Shown: positions 56,550-64,000 of the stretch, in pieces
Numbering within the stretch: position 1 is the stretch's first letter
Layout: every line of letters starts with the position of its first letter
Source: Hemerocallis citrina
Taxonomy: Eukaryota > Streptophyta > Magnoliopsida > Asparagales > Asphodelaceae
DNA length: 64,000 nucleotides
Reading direction: 5' to 3'
NCBI GenBank assembly: GCA_017893485.1
Contig: CM030366.1
Span: forward strand, 183,175,681 to 183,239,680
Program-made: the position numbers and the translations under genes
Notes under the pieces: model-generated
What the model saw: the letters and a program-made list of their open reading frames with translations, nothing else
Told to the model about the DNA's origin: nothing
Database searches by the model: none

Positions 56550-57721
56550 CAGAATAGAAAACTTTGCCTCATTATTCGCACTTGATCAAGATCAGACGGC
56601 TCTGATGTTGCCACGTCCCTCGGAACCAAATTCGAGCAAACGTGTCCCCGAACGTGAAAATGGGGAAAATTTTGTCTCATTATTCACGCATGATCAAGAT
56701 CAGACGGCTCTGATGTTGCCATGTCCCTCGGAGCCAGATCCGAGCAAACGTGTCCCCGAACGTGAAAAAGGAAAAAACTTCGTCCTAATATTCGCGCCTA
56801 ATCAAGATCAGACGGCTCTAATGTTGCCACATCCCTCGGAGCCAAATCCGAGAAACGTGTCCCATGACGTGAAAATTGGGAAAACTTTGTCTCATTATTC
56901 GCGCCTGATCAAGATCAGACGGCTCTGATGTTGCCACGTCCCTCAGAACCAAAATTTGAGCAAACGTGTCCTCAAACATGAAAATGGGGAAAACTTTGTC
57001 TCATTAGTCACGTCTGATCAAGATCAGACGGCTCTTATGTTGCCACATCCCTCGGAAACAAATCCAAGCAAACGTGTCCCCGAATGTGAAAAAGGGGAAA
57101 ACTTGGTCCTAATATTTGCGCTTGATCAAGATCAAACGTCTCTGATGTTGCCACTTCCCTCGGAGCCAGATCCGAGCAAATGTGTCCCCAAACATGAAAA
57201 AAAGGGAAAACTTCATCCTAATATTCGCGCCTAATCAAGATCAAACGGCTCTGATGTTGCCACGTCCCTCGGAACCACATCCGAGCAAATGTGTCCCCGT
57301 GAAAATGGGGAGAACTTCGTCTCATTATTCGCGTCTAATCATGATCAGCCGGCTCTGATATTGCCACGTCCCTCGGAACCAAATCCGAGCAAACATGTCC
57401 CCGAACGTGAAAATGGGAAAAACTTCGTCTTATTAGTCGCGTCTGATCAAGATTAGACGGCTCTGATGTTGCCATGTCCCTCAGAACCAAATCCAAGCAA
57501 ACATGTCCCTGAACGTGAAAAGGGAGAAAATTTTGTCCTAATATTCGCGCCTGATCAAGATCAGATGGCTCTGATGTTGCCACGTCCCTCTGAGCCAGAT
57601 TCGAGCAAACGTGTCCCCGAACGTGAAAAAGGAGAAAACTTCGTCCTAATATTCGCGCTTGATTAAGATCAGACGGCTCTGATGTTGCCACGTCCCTCGG
57701 AACCAAATCCGAGCAAACATG
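56550..57721 (+). repeat. 108-bp tandem repeat array of element #3 (11 units)
   Basis: TGATCAAGATCAGACGGCTC or a variant recurs at 56584, 56692, 56800, 56907, 57016, 57124, 57233, 57337, 57445, 57553 and 57661, a period of 108 bp in most cases. Two unit types alternate in blocks: GAAAATGGGGAAAACTT...CTCATTATTCG and GAAAAAGGAGAAAACTT...CCTAATATTCG. Because 108 is a multiple of three, long spurious frames run through it on both strands. Confidence 0.9.
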
Positions 57722-59766
57722 TGTCACTCCCCGCTTCCCAAGAATACGGAATGCCTCCGCTTCCCAAGAATACGGAATGCAAGCACGTGATATGGCCCAG
57801 TGAATGATTTGCGTCATCCATAGGCTGTTACTGATCCATCTCAACAATATCAACAAGAAGTAATACAACCACGCATGCAATGAAAGAATGATCACATAAA
57901 TAACAACATTGGAAATTAAGCATAAAAATAACCAACATCAAAATAATCGAACATCTGGGATTTAACAAACAACATTCGGGTCAAAGCCCACAATACAAAG
58001 AAAACAATATTTGTTCAATTTATTAAAGTTCTCGAATAAAGCAACATTTATTCAAGCGGCGCAGCAAAACATCTCCTTCACCATTGTTGCTCCCCTAGTC
58101 CGTCAGGTAAATCTCCTTGATTACCTGTAAGCTGTCATCTAAAGATAGGAAAAATGTTCTTAGAGCAAGTCGCGGACAGCAAGTAGAGAAACAGAGAACA
58201 ATGACAATAACGGTATAACGATGAATTCAATGAACGATAAAATCAATAGTGTTGAACAGTGACAAGGCGATAATAGTACAATGTGCAATAACGGTGATTT
58301 ATAACGATAACGACAAACAATAATAATAATGGTAACAATAATGATAACACTGTTCAATAAAGATGACAATATGCAATGATAATGTGATAAAAGTCTTAAG
58401 TCTATGATTCACTTTTAATCCTAGCTAATGCACGTACTACTGCATCCCATACTACAGGTTCCATGCATACAATCAATTTCGTTTAGACTAAGGTGGTAGA
58501 TTCTATTGGTTATGTACTCGCACGATAACAATAGTAATTTCTTGTACAATAACGATAACAATAGTCGGTACGATAGGTCCTAAAACAATACACGATGAAT
58601 TGGGATACTGTGGTCAGTATTCCAAAATTAAATCGATAGCACTAGCTGACACAATATTTTGGGAACAAGCCCATAATACCGAGTACAGTCACTATATTAT
58701 CAACTACCCTTATCAATCCGCAACCCCGGCTTGATTAATATTCTTTATTCCATTAACATACAATAATGCGATTAATAAGAGACACTAGAAAAGATGACAA
58801 CACAACCCTAAGATCATGCAATGTACTCTATACTATTAAATACACAAAATATAATATTATAGATTCGATTGTATATTATTAAACATAGGAATCCAATTCT
58901 GGACAGTAGTAAGTTGTTGTACCAAAATAAGAATTTCCGTTGCTACAAGTTAGCAAATGTGGATCCGTCAGAAGGTCTAGAAACTAGACTCCTGCCCGGT
59001 TTCAATGCATATAAATAAGGTACATAAAAGTTGTGGCAACATGTGTCAAAATAGCAAACTACACAGGATTTGTGTTCAGCCAGAATTTATAAAACTGAGT
59101 TTATGCATATGAAAAAGGACTAAAAATTCATTACTTAATTCCAGGAAAATCAAGGAACATTCTCTAGGGTGTCTAGTATCAGTATGCAAAATTTTAAGTT
59201 ATTATCTTATAGGTATCATGGTTAAATTAATTGTGAATCAAAGTGTGGCAGCAGTTTTTAGAATCTGGAATTGTACAACACAACAGCAGTAAAACTGCGA
59301 TATCTCTCAAACCGTAACTCGAAATTCGAAAATTCTGGATTTTATTGGCAACTAGACACTTAGGGCTACATTTTATATTCAGAAAAGTATTGATTTTAAT
59401 GACATTATCTAGGTCGAAACAGCAAGGTAATGTTCAGGTCGGTGTTAATTTTCAGGGTGTCAACATATTCTTTTTGAATAAAAAATGATTAGATAGTTAA
59501 GAACGATGTGTTGGTGGTTAACAATCATAAATCACAACAAGCCATACCTATGTGAACATGGTATTACGATGTGAAATGTCCATAATCTTACTAATCACAA
59601 ACAACTCCTACACTAACATCAATCATATAAGCCATCAATACTAGTATGCAATCTACAATTTGTTGTGAGATGTCATGACATGAAATACAATACTAATCCA
59701 TATTTCTATATTTAATAGCTAACTATATGTATGCATGTAGATCACTATACATTGGAGATAAAGATG
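57722..59766 (-). mobile_element. Probable third long LTR of the TGTAACACCCC type, cut by the gap
   Basis: Starts TGTCACTCCCCGC abruptly inside a 108-bp unit of element #3. Like the reversed solo LTR at 39185 it then has an AGCGGCGCAGCAAAA / CAGCGGAAAA-type segment, an ACCTGTAAGCTG / ACCTGTAAAACA segment and AT-rich non-coding sequence. Its far end is hidden by the N gap, so solo LTR and complete element cannot be told apart. No gene is seen. Confidence 0.5.
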
Positions 59767-60266
59767 NNNNNNNNNNNNNNNNNNNNNNNNNNNNNNNNNN
59801 NNNNNNNNNNNNNNNNNNNNNNNNNNNNNNNNNNNNNNNNNNNNNNNNNNNNNNNNNNNNNNNNNNNNNNNNNNNNNNNNNNNNNNNNNNNNNNNNNNNN
59901 NNNNNNNNNNNNNNNNNNNNNNNNNNNNNNNNNNNNNNNNNNNNNNNNNNNNNNNNNNNNNNNNNNNNNNNNNNNNNNNNNNNNNNNNNNNNNNNNNNNN
60001 NNNNNNNNNNNNNNNNNNNNNNNNNNNNNNNNNNNNNNNNNNNNNNNNNNNNNNNNNNNNNNNNNNNNNNNNNNNNNNNNNNNNNNNNNNNNNNNNNNNN
60101 NNNNNNNNNNNNNNNNNNNNNNNNNNNNNNNNNNNNNNNNNNNNNNNNNNNNNNNNNNNNNNNNNNNNNNNNNNNNNNNNNNNNNNNNNNNNNNNNNNNN
60201 NNNNNNNNNNNNNNNNNNNNNNNNNNNNNNNNNNNNNNNNNNNNNNNNNNNNNNNNNNNNNNNNNN
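59767..60266. other. Assembly gap, 500 N
   Basis: Exactly 500 undetermined bases, a conventional scaffold gap size. Linkage across it depends on the assembly, and frames that run through it are meaningless. Confidence 0.99.
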
Positions 60267-61610
60267 CCCACCTTTTAAAAGTATTTACCAAACTGGCCCA
60301 TTTTCGAAACTATTTATCAAATTGACCTACTCGCTATCTCATATAGCGAGTCTAGTTCAAATGAACTCGCTATCTCAGATAGCGAGCGTAGTTGTACTCA
60401 TTTTTCAGAAAAATTTTAAACATTCAATTTTTATCTGAAATGTATATAACTACACTCGCTATGTGAGATAGAGAGTCTAGTTCAACTGACGATGCTAACT
60501 CAGATAACGAGTGTAGTTGTACTCATTTTTCAGAGGAATTTTAAACATACAATTTCTATCTGAAATGTATATAACTACACTCGTTATCTTAGATAGCGAG
60601 TTTAGTTCAACTGACTTTGCTATCTCAAATAGCGAATGTAGTTGTACTTATTTTTTAGAAAAAATTTAAACATGCAAATGTATAGACCTACACTCGCTAT
60701 CCGATATAGCGAGTTCAGTCGAACTAGAATCGCTATCTCGGATAGCGAGTATAGTTGTATATATTTCATGTTCAAAATTTTTCTGAAAGATAAGCACAAC
60801 AATACTCGCTATCTGAGATAGCGAGTTCATTTGAACTAGACTCCCTATCTCAGATAGCGAGTGCAGCTGTATACATTTCATGTTCAATTTTTTTCAATTG
60901 AGTACAACTACACTCGCTATCTGAGATAATGAGTCTAGTTCAAATGAACACGGTATCTCAGATAGCGAGTGTTGTTGTATGCATTTCAGGTAGAGTTAAT
61001 ATAGAATGGATCTTGGATGATGGATTTAGGGTTTTGGGTGTGGGAGTATAGAGCGTTGTGAGTGATGAAGTGGATCTCAACAGATTTTGGACGGATTTTG
61101 TTGGTGAAATAATGAATTTAGGAGGCTAGGATTTTGGGTTTATTTCGGAGTTGGGAGAGATAATGGAAAGAGAGAAGTGAAGAGAAACAGCGAAACAGCG
61201 AGCGAGTTTTTAAAAACTCCCCACTTTACACTCGCTATCTCAGTTAGCGATTGTAGTATAAATACACTCGCTATCTAAGATAGCGAGTTTAAACTTGGTA
61301 TTTTTCTTCATGTTTTTCTTCAAGCGGTGGAGAAACACCTCAATATACGCTCGCTAGTCGTTATCTCAAACAATGTTGTTTTCATCAAACTCACTATCTC
61401 GGATAGCGAGTCTAAACTTGTAAATTTTCTTTGCGTTTTAACTCCTCAATATACACGCGCTATCTTAGATGGTGAGGTTATTTTCACCAAACTCGCTATC
61501 TGAGATAGCTCGCTATCTGAGATAGCGAGTGGGATTTTTTGGTAAATACTTTCAAAAGTGGGACAGTTTGGTAAATACTTTCAAATAGTGGCTTATTTTG
61601 GTAAAAAATT
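60267..61610. mobile_element. Palindrome-array TIR element, copy 1 (left end in gap)
   Basis: The left part (60267-60330) AAGTATTTACCAAACTGGCC ... CTACTCGCT is repeated inverted at the right (about 61525-61605): AGCGAGTGGGATTTTTTGGT ... GGTAAATACTTTCAAATAGTGG. Between them CTCGCTATCTGAGATAGCGA-type palindromes recur, first in direct 125-bp units (GTAGTTGTAC at 60388, 60513 and 60638), then in inverted orientation (60680-60980). 61000-61200 is unique non-coding DNA. No transposase. The TIRs of at least 60 bp suggest a Mutator-like or foldback element, but the superfamily is not proven. Confidence 0.7.
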
Positions 61611-61628
61611 CTGGAAATGCGAGAATTT

Positions 61629-62643
61629 CCAAAATGATCCACTTTTTGAAAGTATTTAGCAAACTGACCCACTTTCAAAACTAATTACCAAAACAACGAT
61701 AGCGAGTTTAGTGAAAACATCATCACTATCTAAGATAGCGAGTATATGGTGAGGTGTTTCTCCACCGCTTGGAGAAAATTTGAAGAAAATATCAAGTATA
61801 GATTCACTATCTCATATAGCGTGTGTGTTTGTACTACATTCGCTAACTGAGATAGCGAGTGCTGGTCTTGAAGAAAAAATACCAAGTTTATACTCGCTAT
61901 CTCAGATAGCGAGTATGTTGTACCACACTCGCTAACTGAGATACCGAGTGTCAATTGGGAAGTTTTTAAAACACTCGTTGGTTCGCTATCTCTCTCACTT
62001 CTCTCTTTCCATTCTCCTCTTCACTTACCTCTCTCCACTTTGTAACTACTGCCCAATGTACAATTCGTCTACGTTCGATGAACCAGACAACTCTTGTGAA
62101 ACTTAATTTACCCTCGCACTTTGTAACATCTCCTCGGTAACATGAACATTAACATTATTGAAGACATCATTAACGAGTGTGGTACATCCTAACTCGCTAG
62201 TTACATTATTGAAGGCATCATGAACATTAACATTATTAACGAGTGTGATAGTTACATCATCTTCATTAGCGAATATGATAAGTGAAGAGGAGAATGGAAA
62301 TAGAGAAATGAGAGAGATAGCGAAACAGCGAGTGTTTAAAAAACTCCTCAATCGACACTCGCTATCTCAGTTAGTGAGTGTGGTACAAATATACTCGCTA
62401 ACTCAGTTAGCGAGTGTAGTACAAACATACGCATTATCTGAGATGGCGAATCTAAACTTGGTATTTTCTTTATTTTTTCCAAGTGGTGGAGAAATACCTC
62501 ACCATACACTTTCTATCGCATATAGCGATGATGTTTTCACTAAACTCGCTATCTCAGATAGCAATGAGATAGCAAGTAGATCATTTTGATAATTAGTTTC
62601 AAAAGTGGGACAGTTTGGTAAATAATTTCAAAAAGTGATTTTG
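61629..62643. mobile_element. Palindrome-array TIR element, copy 2
   Basis: Left end CCAAAATGATCCACTTTTTG, then AAAGTATTTAGCAAACTGAC; right end, on the complement, CAAAATCACTTTTTGAAATT, then ATTTACCAAACTGTCCCA. These are imperfect inverted repeats of about 65 bp. CTCGCTAACTGAGATAGCGA-like palindromes again fill both subterminal regions, and the middle has CATTAACATTATT repeats (62140-62240). It has the same TIR type as copy 1, next to which it lies. No clear target duplication was found. Confidence 0.72.
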
Positions 62644-62778
62644 ATGGAGGCCGATCCTCCCTCTGCTAAGCGTAAATACAAAAAGAAAATCTATAATAAC
62701 TTGCAGATTCATGTGAATGCACGTATTTTAGCTAAGAAAGCAACTACAGTGTCAGCTCATCATCTTATGCACAACTAA
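62644..62778 (+). other. Short basic open frame (44 codons), unrecognised
   Basis: Starts MEADPPSAKRKYKKK and ends HHLMHN before TAA. It lies directly at the right end of the palindrome element, so it could be the remaining 3' end of a gene or retroelement into which that element inserted. No family recognised. Confidence 0.25.
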
Positions 62779-63396
62779 TTTTTTGCGTTGTATGTTTCTT
62801 CCTTTACTGTGTATGTGTCGTTTTCATCGACGAGTCTCCCGGAGAGAGTGTGCCTTTCTCTCCTCCTATCTTCTTATTATTTGTATCTTTCTTCTATGCG
62901 TTGGTTGTTATCTTCTCATTTTTTTGAGGCTGCTACCTTGGAATTGCACATTCTCTATTTGCTTCTTGGTATCATTTTTCTTGCGTTTTCTCTCTTTTCT
63001 TTTCTGTGCATGTTATGTTTTGTGCCTTCGTGTGGGACTGTTTTGCCCACTGTGTCTTGATTCTGTCATATGGATCTGCTACACTATTTTCGCTCAGGTC
63101 ATCAAGGTTTGTGTGCTCCTGATTCTGACTTCCTGATCGTTACAGTTCCTTCTGCCTTGCGGATGTTAGCCTTAGTGGGCGTCTTCCCTTCTCATTGGTG
63201 CGACAGGGTGTTTTGCTCCTTCAGTTGCTTTGTTATTCTGGCTGTTTGCTCCGTCTCCCTTCTCGGCATAGTTCTTCTTTTGGTTGGCAGATCTCTTATT
63301 TGCGTGTGACTCATCCAATTTTTGTATTCATTTTTGTAATTTTCTTTATGTTTTACAGCTTGTAAACTTTTGTATATATTCCTGTATCTATACTTT

Positions 63397-63400
<4 letters not shown>
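62779..63400 (+). other. T/G-rich segment, possible 3' untranslated region of an unknown element
   Basis: Long T-rich sequence opens several frames (62783-63136, 63070-63309) whose products are only hydrophobic Leu/Phe/Cys strings. It could be a LINE or gene 3' region, following the short basic frame before it, but no polymerase or endonuclease motif is visible. Confidence 0.3.

Positions 63401-63401
<1 letters not shown>

Positions 63402-63442
<41 letters not shown>
63402..63442. repeat. (TA)n microsatellite
   Basis: About 20 uninterrupted TA dinucleotides between T-rich sequence and GATGGCTGGAGCC. Such runs are unstable in length and prone to assembly error. Confidence 0.95.
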
Positions 63443-63444
<2 letters not shown>

Positions 63445-64000
63445 ATGGCTGGAGCCGTTTGGCTCTATCCAAAATATCAAAAAATTTCAAAAAGTGATCC
63501 TCGAAGCACTCTCGAAAATATAATGTACCACACAAACTACACAAATTTTTTCCCGCACTAAGAGCAGCCTGGTTGTTTACTTAATTGTGATTTTTTTGGC
63601 AAAGAAGTCACAACAATCGTAAATCAAATTTTCATTCTTTTCATTTTTTTGGAACAATATTTTGCTATATTTGACAAAGAATTTGGCAATTTCCATATTA
63701 TATGCGTCTATATTATTTTATTAATTTTTTAAATCATCGGACAAAATAAGATGTTTCGTTCGATGCAATTAGGAATTTTTTTCAAAATGATCCTCGAATT
63801 ATGAGATTTTGAGTTGGACGAAACAAGATGTGTCGTCCTCGTCCAACAAAATTGTAAATTTTTTAATATTTTTTTTGTCAGTCCTTTTCTGTGGGAAGAA
63901 ACATCCCTCAAAATCCAACAAATTTTTTAAAAATATTTAAAAATATTTAAAAAGTTTAATTAACTGGATGGTTCGTCCGTCTAATTTTGTTTGCGACATT
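63443..64000. other. AT-rich DNA, nothing recognised
   Basis: A GGACAAAATAAGATGTTTCG / GGACGAAACAAGATGTGTCG pair at about 63738 and 63817 suggests a short diverged duplication. No gene or element boundary was found. Confidence 0.4.

Larger units (their letters stand above)
38354..57721 (+). mobile_element. Tat-lineage Ty3/gypsy retrotransposon #3 with antisense ORF, heavily interrupted
   Basis: 5' LTR 38354-38959, primer site ATTAGTGCCGTATGTGAA, gag (39031-44210), protease (about 44276-44700), RT (about 45000-45700), RNase H, a second archaeal-type RNase H (46290-46640) and integrase (46860-48976). Then come family-B tail repeats (49180-49540), a minus-strand ORF region (50030-56215) and 108-bp repeats (56550-57720). 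The second RNase H, tail repeats and antisense ORF together are hallmarks of the Tat clade. It is interrupted by solo LTRs at 39185 and 50937, by a hAT at 46990, and its 3' LTR is cut off by the sequence starting at 57722. Confidence 0.87.

Noticed and set aside
57780..57795. CGTGATATGGCC resembling the Tat LTR start, as a possible 3' LTR of element #3
   Set aside because: Only about nine bases match and the following sequence has none of the LTR blocks (no TATA box or GACAAGAGCGTCGG).
57335..57895. 186-codon minus-strand frame and similar frames through the 108-bp array
   Set aside because: The 108-bp period is divisible by three, so any stop-free unit yields a long frame; no family similarity.
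59719..60438. Frames of 182-235 codons across 59719-60438
   Set aside because: They consist almost wholly of undetermined bases in the 500-N gap.
62783..63309. Multi-pass membrane protein frames rich in Leu, Phe and Cys
   Set aside because: They arise from T-rich DNA, overlap in several frames, and show no family motif or codon pattern.

Overview
This window is plant nuclear DNA, from a repeat-rich flowering-plant genome. The evidence is a plant-type intron-bearing gene, Ty1/copia and Tat-type Ty3/gypsy retrotransposons, CACTA, hAT and palindrome-rich TIR elements, and two 76-bp-LTR mini-retrotransposons. A 500-N scaffold gap lies at 59767-60266. No organelle, bacterial or viral signature was seen, and the species cannot be named from the sequence alone. 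Only one host gene is convincing: a SOSS-B-like OB-fold single-stranded-DNA-binding protein (12869-13282).

Layout. 1-2650: AT-rich DNA with two tiny TRIM/SMART-like LTR elements. 2655-10018: a complete Tat-like LTR element (#1) with 622-bp LTRs, a near-perfect 5-bp target duplication and almost no coding capacity; its interior is mostly GAGCTC-rich tandem repeats. 10136-11461: a double-hairpin foldback MITE and a hAT-type MITE. 11462-14770: the OB-fold gene and flanks. 14771-18204: a second Tat-like element (#2) keeping LTR, gag and tail repeats but no pol. 18205 to about 19112: a hAT-type element carrying a captured B3-domain exon. 19565-36069: a copia element, truncated at its 5' end, split by a 9.3-kb CACTA transposon (21549-30862) and a 3.5-kb hAT transposon (30999-34528); both sit exactly at target-site duplications inside the copia reverse-transcriptase region. 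36070-38353: remains of a minus-strand copia. 38354-57721: a third Tat element (#3) with gag, protease, RT, two RNase H domains, integrase, tail repeats and an antisense ORF. Element #3 is split by two solo LTRs of about 3.3 kb (39185-42457 minus, 50937-54228 plus) and by a second copy of the B3-capturing hAT (46990-47922). 57722 to the gap: probably a third long LTR of the same kind. 60267-62643: two elements packed with CTCGCTATCT palindromes. 62644-64000: unassigned AT/T-rich DNA.

The window reads as a stratigraphy. Old Tat elements were hit by solo-LTR elements, copia and DNA transposons, and several insertions can be ordered from exact target duplications. The CACTA element retains an uninterrupted six-exon ORF1/TNPA-like gene (365 codons, all splice junctions in phase 0) but has no visible catalytic transposase; repeat arrays fill that space. 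Most other pol and transposase genes carry stops and frameshifts and are pseudogenes.
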